Part shown: positions 11,514-19,211 of the stretch, in pieces | Layout: every line of letters starts with the position of its first letter | Position numbering within the stretch: position 1 is the stretch's first letter | NCBI GenBank assembly: GCA_963776665.1 | Contig: CAVZNQ010000018.1 | Span: forward strand, 81,675 to 145,674 | Reading direction: 5' to 3' | Length of the DNA: 64,000 nucleotides | Origin: Roseiarcus sp963776665 | GTDB lineage: Bacteria; Pseudomonadota; Alphaproteobacteria; Rhizobiales; Beijerinckiaceae | Program-made: the position numbers and the translations under genes | Notes under the pieces: model-generated | Databases searched by the model: none | Seen by the model: the letters and a program-made list of their open reading frames with translations, nothing else | What the model was told of the DNA's origin: nothing

Positions 11514-11987
11514 ATGGAAAAGCTACCGATTACCGCCGCGGGCCATGCAGCCCTGGAGGCGGAGTTTCTTCACCGCCAGCAAGTCGAGCGGCCGCGGATC
11601 GTGGCCGCCATCTCCGAGGCGCGATCGCACGGCGACCTGTCGGAAAACGCCGAGTATCATTCGGCCAAGGAGGCGCAGTCGCATAACGAGGGCCGGATCG
11701 TCGAACTCGAGGACCTGCTGCAGCGCGCCGAAGTGATCGACGTGGCGAAATTGCACGGAACGACCGTCAAGTTTGGCGCGACCGTGACGCTGATCGACGA
11801 GGACACCGAAAAGCAACGGGTGTTTCAGATCGTCGGCGAAACCGAGGCGGACGTGAAGTCGGGCAAGATGTCGATCACCTCGCCGACCGGTCGGGCTCTG
11901 ATCGGCAAGAAGGCCGGCGATAGCGTCGAGGTGAACACCCCCGGCGGCGGCAAGAGCTATGAAATCGTCAAGGTCGCCTTTATATAG
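11514..11987 (+). CDS. greA: transcript cleavage factor GreA
   Basis: GreA enters the secondary channel of stalled RNA polymerase and triggers cleavage of backtracked RNA. The 157-residue protein has the N-terminal coiled coil with the acidic tip residues (HGDLSENAEY, about residues 39-48) and the C-terminal FKBP-like domain (TSPTGRALIGKKAGDSVEV). The ATG at 11514 gives the standard family length; upstream in-frame codons add no similarity. The gene follows carB by 50 bp in the same direction, an order seen in other alphaproteobacteria, so partial co-transcription is plausible. Confidence 0.97.
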   Translation: MEKLPITAAGHAALEAEFLHRQQVERPRIVAAISEARSHGDLSENAEYHSAKEAQSHNEGRIVELEDLLQRAEVIDVAKLHGTTVKFGATVTLIDEDTEKQRVFQIVGETEADVKSGKMSITSPTGRALIGKKAGDSVEVNTPGGGKSYEIVKVAFI

Positions 11988-12041
11988 CCGCAGGGCCGAT
12001 TGACGGGCGCGGGTTGGCGCCTAAAGAGGAGGTTTCGCGTC

Positions 12042-12557
12042 TTGTCAGCGTTCCCCTTGACCCGCCGCGCCGCGCTTGCCGCGCTCGCAGGCCTTGCGCT
12101 TCCCTCGGCCGTCGCCGTTCGAAGCGCTCTGGCGCAGCCGAACGTGCGGTTCCGCGACATTGTCGTCGACGTCTCGCCGCTGCGCGCCTCGATGGGCGAT
12201 CCGACCGCGGCCTGGGTGGAGAAGGAGCTTCCCGGCGCGCTCGCGCAGGCTCTGGCCGCCTACATGGCGCCCGGCGACCGTCACGGCGCAACGCTGGTGG
12301 CGCGCATTGACGACCTCTATCTCGGCCCGAGCAGCGGCGGAGTCGGTCCGTGGGGCGCTTCGCAGGACACCATCAACGGCATGCTCTTCGTCAGGGGCGC
12401 ACGCGGAGGACCAGCCGGAGGCGCCCCCATCCGAGCGATCGCCTCGTACCATCCGATGGGCGTGGACCAGCCTCTCCGGACCGAATCCAATTACTGGCGG
12501 GTTGTGGCTTTGGCGCAGGCGTTCGCCGGCTGGGCGCCTCGGGAGCTCGGGCTTTAG
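12042..12557 (+). CDS. secreted hypothetical protein, tandem paralogue A
   Basis: I do not recognise a named family. The protein of about 171 residues starts best at the TTG at 12042, nine bases after a GAGGAGG ribosome site. A Tat-like signal (LTRRAALAALAGLALP) precedes a mature domain that opens VRFRDIVVDVSPLRAS and contains DPTAAWVEKELPGALAQAL and GATLVARIDDLYLG. The last segment reads RVVALAQAFAGWAPRELGL. The same pattern recurs in the next gene, so the pair arose by duplication. The repeated 'WVE..LP..LA.AL.AY.AP' core looks like an exported lipoprotein-free domain of the periplasm. It lies 55 bp after greA. Confidence 0.75.
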   Translation: MSAFPLTRRAALAALAGLALPSAVAVRSALAQPNVRFRDIVVDVSPLRASMGDPTAAWVEKELPGALAQALAAYMAPGDRHGATLVARIDDLYLGPSSGGVGPWGASQDTINGMLFVRGARGGPAGGAPIRAIASYHPMGVDQPLRTESNYWRVVALAQAFAGWAPRELGL

Positions 12558-12630
12558 CGGCAAGATCTTCGCCGCGCGTCCGCCGCGCCAACACGCGCGC
12601 AAACGCAGTCCCTGCGCGGGGAGGAGACGA

Positions 12631-13137
12631 ATGCCGATCAGCGCCGTGACGCGCCGCGTCGCCATCGGAAACTTCGGCGGCTTGGCCGTTCTTTCGGTCG
12701 GCAAGGCCGGATGGGCGTCGGCCGATCCCGCCGTCCGGTTCCGCGAAATCAGGGTCGACGTCGCCCCGCTTCGGGCCAGCGCCGGCGACCCAACCGCTGA
12801 CTGGGTCGAGCAGGCGCTTCCTGATGACCTGGCCCGAGCCTTGTCGGCCTACCTGGCGCCGGCTCAGCGCAACGGCGCAACCTTGGTGGCGCGGATCCAG
12901 GACGTCAATTTCGGCCAGAGCGGCGGCCGGGGCGGCGCGTCTCAGGACTCTATGCAGGGCGTGCTGATCGTCGGTGGGCCGAGCGCGGGAATCGCGCCTC
13001 AAACGCGGCTGCGGGCGATTGCGGCTTACTCTCCCAACGCCGCCGATCCGGCGCTGGTCGAGGAAGCCTATCACGGGCGGGTTGTCGCGCTCGCGCAGGC
13101 TTTCGCCGGCCGGGCGCCGTTCGAGCTCGGTCTCTGA
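12631..13137 (+). CDS. secreted hypothetical protein, tandem paralogue B
   Basis: This 168-residue protein is the second member of the tandem pair. It starts at ATG 12631 behind a GAGGAG site. Its N-terminus (MPISAVTRRVAIGNFGGLA) is a Tat-like signal, with the mature part opening ADPAVRFREIRVDVAPLRAS. It shares with paralogue A the segments GDPTADWVEQALP, GATLVARIQDV, GGASQDSMQGVLIV and RVVALAQAFAGRAPFELGL. I estimate well over half of the mature residues identical by eye. Neither copy shows decay, so both are probably used. Function is unknown; a periplasmic role follows from the signal. Confidence 0.78.
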   Translation: MPISAVTRRVAIGNFGGLAVLSVGKAGWASADPAVRFREIRVDVAPLRASAGDPTADWVEQALPDDLARALSAYLAPAQRNGATLVARIQDVNFGQSGGRGGASQDSMQGVLIVGGPSAGIAPQTRLRAIAAYSPNAADPALVEEAYHGRVVALAQAFAGRAPFELGL

Positions 13138-13203
13138 TCTGCCGCACCCTCGCCGATCAGCTGTCGATTGCCTTCGGCGCCGCCGTGCTATAGCCCGCCC
13201 TCG

Positions 13204-14031
13204 ATGGTTGGCGCGGGGACGGACAGGACAAGGCCGCGGATCGGCGGCGGTCCGGCGGTCATTCTGGTTCGGCCGCAACTGGCGGTGAACATCGGCATGT
13301 GCGCCCGCGCGATGGCCAATTTCGGCCTCGGCGACCTGCGTCTGGTCAATCCGCGCGAAGGCTGGCCGCGCACCGACGACTATCGCGAGGTCGCCTATTC
13401 CGCGGCGGCGGGCGCGACCGACCTTCTGGACGCCGCAAGGGTCTTTTCGAGCGTGGAAGAGGCGGTCGGCGATCTCGCCGCTGTTTACGCAACGACCGCC
13501 CGCGAGCGCGGCCAGATGAAAGCGGTCCTGACCCCGAGCGTCGCGATGGCCGCGATCGCCCTCGCGGCGAACGAGAAGCGCGGCGTCCTGTTCGGGCCGG
13601 AGCGGACCGGCCTGACCAACGACGAGGTGGCGCTCGCCAATTCGATCGTCACCTTTCCTTCGAGCCCCGCCTACGCCTCGCTCAATCTCTCCCAGGCGGT
13701 TCTCATCTGCGGCTACGAATGGTTCAAGGCCGCCCACGGCGACAAGCCGCCGCCTTCGACCATCCCACGACCCGTGTCGCCGCCGGCGCAGCGCGAGATG
13801 CTCTTCGCCTTCTTCGACTATCTTGAGGGCAAGCTCGACGAGAACGGCTTTTTCCGCCCCGTGACCAAGAAGCCGGGCATGCGGCGAAACCTGCGCAACA
13901 TCTTCCACCGGATGGAGCTGACCCAGCAGGATGTCCGCACGCTGTGGGGGGCGACCGTCCGCCTCGCCGAGGGGCCGCGGGTCGAGGTCAAGACCCGTAA
14001 GCGGGTCCGGGCGAAGGAAGCAAGCGATTGA
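13204..14031 (+). CDS. trmJ: tRNA (cytidine/uridine-32-2'-O)-methyltransferase, TrmJ/TrmH family
   Basis: TrmJ methylates the 2'-O of nucleotide 32 in the anticodon loop of several tRNAs using SAM. The 275-residue protein carries the SPOUT knot motifs: motif 1 with VRPQLAVNIGMCARAMANFG near residue 23, motif 2 GVLFGPERTGLTNDE near residue 130, and motif 3 SPAYASLNLSQAV near residue 156. A C-terminal extension of about 90 residues is typical of TrmJ. I chose the ATG at 13204; a TTG 36 bp upstream is possible but has no ribosome site. The gene converges on the histidine-rich peptide gene. Confidence 0.9.
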   Translation: MVGAGTDRTRPRIGGGPAVILVRPQLAVNIGMCARAMANFGLGDLRLVNPREGWPRTDDYREVAYSAAAGATDLLDAARVFSSVEEAVGDLAAVYATTARERGQMKAVLTPSVAMAAIALAANEKRGVLFGPERTGLTNDEVALANSIVTFPSSPAYASLNLSQAVLICGYEWFKAAHGDKPPPSTIPRPVSPPAQREMLFAFFDYLEGKLDENGFFRPVTKKPGMRRNLRNIFHRMELTQQDVRTLWGATVRLAEGPRVEVKTRKRVRAKEASD

Positions 14032-14060
14032 GCGCGGCCGGGCTCAAAGAGGCCGCCGGG

Positions 14061-14101
14061 AAAAAGAAAGGCTCTCCGAGAGGGTTGCCGCCCGGAGAGC
14101 C
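14061..14101 (-). terminator. Rho-independent terminator for the histidine-rich peptide gene
   Basis: On the minus strand a perfect 9-bp stem GGCTCTCCG/CGGAGAGCC (14070-14101) is followed by TTTCTTTTT (14069-14061). It begins 46 nt after the stop of the histidine-rich gene. Confidence 0.8.
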
Positions 14102-14146
14102 CAAGATTTGCGGACGGGAAACGGCGCGAAGCGCGCCGCGGTCGCC

Positions 14147-14362
14147 TTACGAATTGGGCGCTGCGGGCGCCATCTTCGTGGCGTGATGGTGATGCGAGGC
14201 GTGGTGCATCTCGTGGTGCATCGTGTGGTGGTGATAATGGTGATGAACGTGATGATGAACATGATGCATCGGAGCGGGCATGGGCGCGGCGGCGTCTTCA
14301 GCAAAGGCGTAACCGGCGAGGCCGAGCGAAATCACGGCGGCGGCGGCAATGGTCTTTATCAT
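14147..14362 (-). CDS. small exported histidine-rich peptide
   Basis: The 71-residue product starts at ATG 14362 with an AGGA site nine bases upstream. A cleavable signal peptide (MIKTIAAAAVISLGLAGYAFA) is followed by a mature chain of about 50 residues containing 19 histidines in HH, HHH and HHHH clusters separated by V, Y, TM, EM and AS. A few methionines flank them. Such chains bind Ni, Zn, Cu or Co, so a periplasmic metal store or buffer is likely. It has its own promoter region and a strong terminator. The repetitive codons give long shadow frames on the other strand, but signal peptide, ribosome site and terminator all support this strand. Confidence 0.8.
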   Translation of the reverse strand: MIKTIAAAAVISLGLAGYAFAEDAAAPMPAPMHHVHHHVHHHYHHHTMHHEMHHASHHHHATKMAPAAPNS

Positions 14363-14570
14363 GGGTCGGTCTTCCTCAATTTGATGAAACCCCAGCGGGC
14401 ATTCGGGACCCATAAGGGTCTCTGCATGAACTCAAGATGAACCAAAGACCGGGCGGAGGGTGGATTTCGGCTGTGCCGTTCGGGCACGGGCGCCATTGCG
14501 CCGCGGACGGTTCGAGGGCGCCGGGATTCCTGTACGATCAAACCCGCGATTCGGGCGAAGGACAGGCGCA

Positions 14571-15458
14571 ATGGCGGTGAGCAGCATGACCGGATTCGCC
14601 CGCGCCGCCGGAAGCGGTGGCGCGTGGCGCTGGACGTTCGAGCTCAAGACCGTCAACGCCAAGGGCCTCGACATCCGGTTGCGCATGCCCGCGCCCTTCG
14701 ACCGCGTGGAAGGGGAGGCGCGCAGCAGGCTCGCCAAAGCGTTCGCGCGAGGGACATGCTTCGCCACCCTGTCCGTGCAACGCGAGGGGGCGACTGCCGC
14801 AGCGCGAATTGACCTCGCGGCGCTCGAATCGATCGCCGTCGCCGCCCGTGCGGCGGCGATCAAGGCCGGGCTCGCGCCGCCGACGATGGACGGACTGCTC
14901 GCCCTGCGCGGCATTCTTGAGGCGGCCGACACCGACGACGATGAGGCCGTCGTGAGCGCGGCCGGCGCGGGGGCCCTCGCCAGCCTCGATGAGGCGATCG
15001 CCGCGCTCACCGCCGCGCGCCGGTGGGAGGGAGGGGCGCTCGCCCTGGTGCTCAAAGACATGCTCTGGGCCATCGCGGGACTCGTCGAGGCGGCCGACGC
15101 CAATCCGGCGCGCCGGCCCGAGGCAGTGCGCGAGCGCCTCGCCCAGAGCGTTCAAGCTCTGATGGCGTCCTCACGCGGTCTCGACGAGAATCGACTCCAC
15201 CAGGAGGCGATCCTGCTCGCGGCCAAGGCCGACATCCGGGAGGAGCTCGACCGGCTCAGGACCCACGTCGCCGCCGCTCGAGCGCTGATCGAGGAGGGTG
15301 GGGCGATCGGACGGCGGCTCGATTTCCTCGCCCAGGAGCTGGGGCGCGAGGCAAGCACCCTCAGCGCCAAGGCCAACGACGTCAGCCTCACCGCGCAGGG
15401 GCTTGAACTGCGGGCCCAAATCGAGCAATTCCGCGAGCAGGTCCAGAACGTCGAGTGA
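14571..15458 (+). CDS. yicC: YicC-family endoribonuclease
   Basis: YicC is an endoribonuclease that in E. coli acts on small RNA RyhB with PNPase; it is often found beside gmk. The 295-residue protein opens MAVSSMTGFARA, the conserved family start, and ends with the DUF1732 region containing DIREELDRLRTH and GRRLDFLAQELGREASTLSAK split over about residues 215-275. The ATG at 14571 is chosen because it matches that family start; the frame continues upstream without similarity. Its stop overlaps a GTG of the gmk frame (GTGA), indicating translational coupling. Confidence 0.93.
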   Translation: MAVSSMTGFARAAGSGGAWRWTFELKTVNAKGLDIRLRMPAPFDRVEGEARSRLAKAFARGTCFATLSVQREGATAAARIDLAALESIAVAARAAAIKAGLAPPTMDGLLALRGILEAADTDDDEAVVSAAGAGALASLDEAIAALTAARRWEGGALALVLKDMLWAIAGLVEAADANPARRPEAVRERLAQSVQALMASSRGLDENRLHQEAILLAAKADIREELDRLRTHVAAARALIEEGGAIGRRLDFLAQELGREASTLSAKANDVSLTAQGLELRAQIEQFREQVQNVE

Positions 15459-15469
15459 GGTTCGAAGCG

Positions 15470-16102
15470 ATGGCGGCCAGCCGGCGAGGCATGATCCTGA
15501 TTCTGTCCTCGCCCTCGGGGGCCGGCAAGACGACGCTGACCCGGATGCTGATGCAGGACAAGGCGCTCGATCTCACCCTCTCGGTCTCGGTGACCACGCG
15601 CCCGCGCCGCTCTTCCGAAGTCGACGGCATCCACTACCGGTTCATCGACCGGCGGGAGTTCGATCGGATGAGAAAAGCCGGCGACCTCCTGGAATGGGCC
15701 GAGGTGCACGACAACGCTTACGGGACGCCGCGCGAGCCGGTGGAGAAGGTGCTCGGGCAGGGGCGCGACATGCTGTTCGACATCGACTGGCAGGGCGCAA
15801 AGCAGATGCGGGAGCGCCTCGGCGAGGACGTCGTGAGCGTATTCGTCCTGCCGCCGTCGCTGCGCGAACTGCGCGCCCGCCTCGAGCGGCGGGCCGAGGA
15901 CTCCGCGTCGTCGATCGGAACCCGCCTCGAGGCGGCGAGGCAGGAGATCGGGCGCTGGCGCAATTACCATTTCGTTATCGTCAATGACGACCTTCAGCGC
16001 GCCTACCGCGACGTGGTGGCGATCGTGACCGCGGAGCGGCTGCGGGCGAGGCGGGTCGAGGCTGGCGTCGAGCAGCTGGTCGAGAGGCTCGTTCGGGAGT
16101 GA
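15470..16102 (+). CDS. gmk: guanylate kinase
   Basis: Gmk phosphorylates GMP to GDP with ATP. The 210-residue protein has the P-loop SSPSGAGKTTLTR near residue 13, the GMP-binding segment VTTRPRRSSEVDGIHYRF near residue 44, and the LID/nucleotide region VLPPSLRELRARLERR. The ATG at 15470 gives the usual N-terminus; a GTG at 15455 overlapping the yicC stop is an alternative that adds five residues. The gene pair yicC-gmk is a common operon. Confidence 0.97.
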   Translation: MAASRRGMILILSSPSGAGKTTLTRMLMQDKALDLTLSVSVTTRPRRSSEVDGIHYRFIDRREFDRMRKAGDLLEWAEVHDNAYGTPREPVEKVLGQGRDMLFDIDWQGAKQMRERLGEDVVSVFVLPPSLRELRARLERRAEDSASSIGTRLEAARQEIGRWRNYHFVIVNDDLQRAYRDVVAIVTAERLRARRVEAGVEQLVERLVRE

Positions 16103-16483
16103 AAGTGTAGTAATATCAATCTAGTATCGGTTCAATTTGGAGCGACGGATGCGGTTGGCGCGTTTTCCAAGCCGGTCCCAAATCCAGCAAAATCCAGCCA
16201 AGCCTACCCAAGCCCAGGCAAAACGAATCAAAGAAAAACCCTCGGATTTCCTTGGAATCCCTTGGCCGTTTTGAGCCTTTTCAAGGGGTTGCGCCGACCC
16301 CCTGGGGCAAAAATCTTTTGTCGTCTCGGTTGGTCCTTCGAAGCGGCGATCAGCCCCTCTCGTTTTTCGAGTCGCGGCGTCTCTCCTTACTGAAACCGAA
16401 ATCACAGTACCACTGATTCCGTTTTTCGGCAATCGATAGTTTTTATCGCTCGATCGAAACTGAGCTGGGGTCGACGCTTGGCG
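16103..16483. other. 381-bp intergenic region with short direct repeats, no gene recognised
   Basis: The region between the convergent gmk and barrel genes is more AT-rich than its neighbours. It contains short tandem-like motifs (AAATCCAGC twice, then AAGCC units) at 16190-16220, a GGGGT/ACCCC stem at about 16283-16302, and a TCGAT-rich end near 16430-16455. A 103-codon open frame on the minus strand looks non-coding in composition. I cannot assign it to an RNA or mobile element. Confidence 0.4.
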
Positions 16484-17389
16484 TCAGAAGTTAATGTTGA
16501 CTCTCATTATGCTCTGGAAGTCGTAGACCGGATATTGCTTGACGATCGGGACGCCGACCTCAAGCGATGCGCTAAGGAACTTGCTGAAATTGCGCCCGAT
16601 CCGGAAGTCGAACGGCAGAAAGAGCCGCCCCGTCTGGCCGGTAACGGCGGGCCCGAAGTTCCAGCGGATATCCGCGCTCGGATAGAGGGTGAAGTAGAAG
16701 CGGTCGGGAAGCGAGAAATTGACCATCGGCGCAAACTGCAGATTGCTGATCTCCTTCTTCGCGGCGTCGCCGGCGAAGCTCCGGTCGTAGCGGGCGAAGG
16801 GCTCGAAATAGGAGCCGGAGCTTATTTCCGGCAGCGCATAGCGAAAGCCTGCCGCCGGCTGCACCTGCCACAAGCCGGAGCCAAGGCCGTTGTCCCAACT
16901 CCCGGACGGCGTGATGAGGCGGACGGCGGCCCCCGCTTTCCACCGGCTGTCGAAAGTGTGGACGATCGTGCCTTGGACGTCCGCGTCGCCCAGCCCATAA
17001 ATGAAATCGCCGTCGGGATTGACGGAATTGACCGGATCCTTGGCCAGGTACGGCAGATCGCCGCGGACGACGAACTGCCAGTCGGGACTGAGGTCGAAGG
17101 TGTAGTCGCCACGCAGCTTGAACGTGTCGGTGGTGACCGTGCGGATCGTCCCATTGGGGCCGCTGCCCGGCGCGGTCTTGACGCCATAGTAGAGCTGGAA
17201 AAGATTCTCAGGATTGAGGACATCGCCCGACGGGACGCCGCCGAGGTCCTGGCCGACGATCAACGGGGCGCTGCCCGGAGAGGCCGGGGCCTGCTGAGCG
17301 ATGGCGGCGCAAGGGAGAGCGGCGGCCGCAGCCAACGTCCAGCCGACGCGCCAATAGCCGCTCGCCGCGACAGGAAACTGACGCCGCAT
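16484..17389 (-). CDS. outer-membrane beta-barrel protein (transporter-like)
   Basis: The 301-residue protein has a signal peptide (VGWTLAAAAALPCAAIA) and a barrel-like mature part with alternating aromatic strands, ending in MRVNINF with the C-terminal phenylalanine recognised by the BAM machinery. Motifs such as YFTLYPSADIRWNFGP and QTGRLFLPFDFRIGRN recur in the protein at 44626-45492, so the two are paralogues. The family resembles uncharacterised outer-membrane channel proteins of the phenol-degradation MetA type, but the match is loose and no substrate can be named. The gene is divergent from an intradiol dioxygenase gene, which might hint at aromatic uptake; this is inference. Confidence 0.75.
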   Translation of the reverse strand: MRRQFPVAASGYWRVGWTLAAAAALPCAAIAQQAPASPGSAPLIVGQDLGGVPSGDVLNPENLFQLYYGVKTAPGSGPNGTIRTVTTDTFKLRGDYTFDLSPDWQFVVRGDLPYLAKDPVNSVNPDGDFIYGLGDADVQGTIVHTFDSRWKAGAAVRLITPSGSWDNGLGSGLWQVQPAAGFRYALPEISSGSYFEPFARYDRSFAGDAAKKEISNLQFAPMVNFSLPDRFYFTLYPSADIRWNFGPAVTGQTGRLFLPFDFRIGRNFSKFLSASLEVGVPIVKQYPVYDFQSIMRVNINF

Positions 17390-17542
17390 CCGCTTCGTCC
17401 ACTTCGGTCGCCGCTCGGCCCTCGTGTCGCGTCCTGGAGAAAGCCTTCAGGCCAGTGAACGCGATATCCCTTAGTCCCGCGGACGTTTTGCCGTAACGCC
17501 GACGAATAGTAAACCGTCTGGAATGACGCGGGGAGGATCGCG

Positions 17543-18436
17543 ATGATCATCACGAGCCAGGACGATGTCACGTCGGATGCGCTGGCGGCGATGGAGCGCA
17601 CCGCCGATCCGCGCGCGCGGGAAATTCTGGTGTCGCTGGTGAAGCATCTGCACCGGTTCATCCGCGAAGTCAGGCTTACGGAGGACGAGTTTCGACAGGC
17701 CACGGCCGTCCTGAACGAGATCGGCAGGCTAAGCGTCGATACCCACAACGAAACCGTGCTGATGGCGGGTTCGCTCGGGGTCTCGTCGCTCGTGTGCCTC
17801 CTCAACAACGGCGACGATGGCAATGCAGAAACGTCGCAATCGCTGCTTGGTCCTTTCTGGCGGCTGAATTCCCCGCGCGTCGCCAATGGCGGCACAATTG
17901 TTCGGTCTGACACGCCCGGAGACCCGCTGTTCGTCACCGGTCGGGTGGTCGACAGGGCGGGCGATCCGGTCGCCGGCGCCGAAGTCGATATCTGGCACGC
18001 CTCGCCGGTCGGCCTCTACGAGAACCAGGACGCAGAACAGGCCGACATGAATCTGCGCGGCAAATTCACAACCGACCACGACGGCCGTTTCTGGTTCGCC
18101 ACCGTCAGGATGGTCGGCTATCCCATTCCAACCGGGGGCGTCGTCGGACGGCTCCTGCGCGCCCAGAGCCGGCATCCCTATCGACCGGCCCACCTGCACG
18201 CCCTGATCGTCAAGAAGGGCTTCAAGGTGCTGATTTCTCAGGTCTACGATCCGGGCGACCCGAACATCGACACCGACCCGCAGTTCGGCGTCACCAGGGC
18301 GCTTCTGGGCGACTACAGGCGCCACGAGGAATCCCATCCGTCGGAGCCCCACATCCGTCCGCCCTGGTATTCGCTCGACCACACCTACGTCATGCAGCCG
18401 GGCGAAACGAAGCTCCCGGCGCCGCCGATCAAATGA
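17543..18436 (+). CDS. intradiol ring-cleavage dioxygenase (catechol/hydroxyquinol 1,2-dioxygenase type)
   Basis: The enzyme splits a catechol ring between the two hydroxyls with a non-haem Fe(III) centre. The 297-residue protein has the N-terminal helical dimerisation domain (about residues 20-100) and the catalytic beta-sandwich. The four iron ligands are visible: Tyr159 (GLYEN), Tyr193 (GYPIP), His217 and His219 (RPAHLHA). The VDIWHA motif around residue 148 is also conserved. Sequence style suggests hydroxyquinol 1,2-dioxygenase rather than catechol dioxygenase, but that cannot be settled by eye. The ATG has a GGGAGG site. It stands alone, divergent from an outer-membrane barrel gene. Confidence 0.92.
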   Translation: MIITSQDDVTSDALAAMERTADPRAREILVSLVKHLHRFIREVRLTEDEFRQATAVLNEIGRLSVDTHNETVLMAGSLGVSSLVCLLNNGDDGNAETSQSLLGPFWRLNSPRVANGGTIVRSDTPGDPLFVTGRVVDRAGDPVAGAEVDIWHASPVGLYENQDAEQADMNLRGKFTTDHDGRFWFATVRMVGYPIPTGGVVGRLLRAQSRHPYRPAHLHALIVKKGFKVLISQVYDPGDPNIDTDPQFGVTRALLGDYRRHEESHPSEPHIRPPWYSLDHTYVMQPGETKLPAPPIK

Positions 18437-18565
18437 CGCGGGCTTGGCCGGGAATCGCCATCATTCGGGCCTCCCTCAGCCAACCCCGGCGCCCGGCTCG
18501 GTTGTAGAGGTTGCATACGGCGCGGAAGTGTGCAGCAATTGACGTAGGGTGAGAGGTGGACGGAA

Positions 18566-19117
18566 ATGGTCTCCTGGGCGCCGAGCCGGCGCGCGAAAAT
18601 GGAACGCATCGAGGCCGAGGCCGAGTTGCTCATCCGCGAGCTCGGCGACGGGGCCTATCACGAGGCGCGCCGAAGGGAACACGAGGCGAGTTCCGACGTC
18701 ATCGCCCAGGATTGGGCCATGGTCGCGCGGGCGGTCGCGCGCCAGACGGGCAGCCGGATCGGCCTCAACATCTCGACGCAGCTGGAGATGAACACCTTCT
18801 TCGTGCTTGACCGCGACCCGGGCGAAGCGCGCGAGCCTCGCTCCTTCGCGGAGACCGAACCCGCCTATCGGCCGGACCGAAACGGCGTCCCCACTCCGCA
18901 ACCGTTCCGGATCCAGTATATCGGGGCAGGGACCGATTTCGCACAATCGTTGTTGCGGGAAGTCGATATCCGCGCGTCCGACGTTTCCGCCGCGATCATC
19001 GCCGCAGCGGCCTCGGCGTGGCCGCCGAAGACGATCGCCTTGCGCATCCTCGACGGCGAGGGCCACGAGGTTTTCAGACGCGAGAAGGCTGCTCGCGGAA
19101 CGCGGAAGGCCGGTTGA
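18566..19117 (+). CDS. hypothetical protein of 183 residues
   Basis: I do not recognise the N-terminal family. The frame starts at ATG 18566 behind a GAGAGGTGG site and has the codon bias of its neighbours. The N-terminal half is charged and helical (MERIEAEAELLIRELGDGAY). The C-terminal 40 residues (VSAAIIAAAASAW then ALRILDGEGHEVFRREK) resemble the short DUF6894-type domain common in Hyphomicrobiales, in which a final strand reads 'D..G..V'. There is no signal peptide or membrane helix. A palindromic repeat lies directly downstream. Confidence 0.65.
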   Translation: MVSWAPSRRAKMERIEAEAELLIRELGDGAYHEARRREHEASSDVIAQDWAMVARAVARQTGSRIGLNISTQLEMNTFFVLDRDPGEAREPRSFAETEPAYRPDRNGVPTPQPFRIQYIGAGTDFAQSLLREVDIRASDVSAAIIAAAASAWPPKTIALRILDGEGHEVFRREKAARGTRKAG

Positions 19118-19125
19118 CGCAACCA

Positions 19126-19189
19126 GGCGGGAATCCAGCCTCGCGTCCAAGTCTTGAGGTCTGGACGCCCGCCTTCGCGGACGTCACAG
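19126..19189. repeat. dispersed palindromic repeat, copy 2
   Basis: This 64-bp element resembles the one at 7336-7409: GGCGGGAATCCAG at the left and CTGGACGCCCGCCTTCGCGG followed by ACGTCACAG at the right. It again sits between convergent genes. The left TGTCATC arm is missing, so this copy is shorter and more diverged. Confidence 0.5.
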
Positions 19190-19211
19190 CGAATGTGTTT
19201 CGTCGCGGGGG

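Noticed and set aside
14044..14304. An Ile/Thr-rich minus-strand frame overlapping the histidine-rich gene
   Set aside because: It arises from the CAT/CAC repeats read in another frame and lacks a signal peptide or ribosome site.
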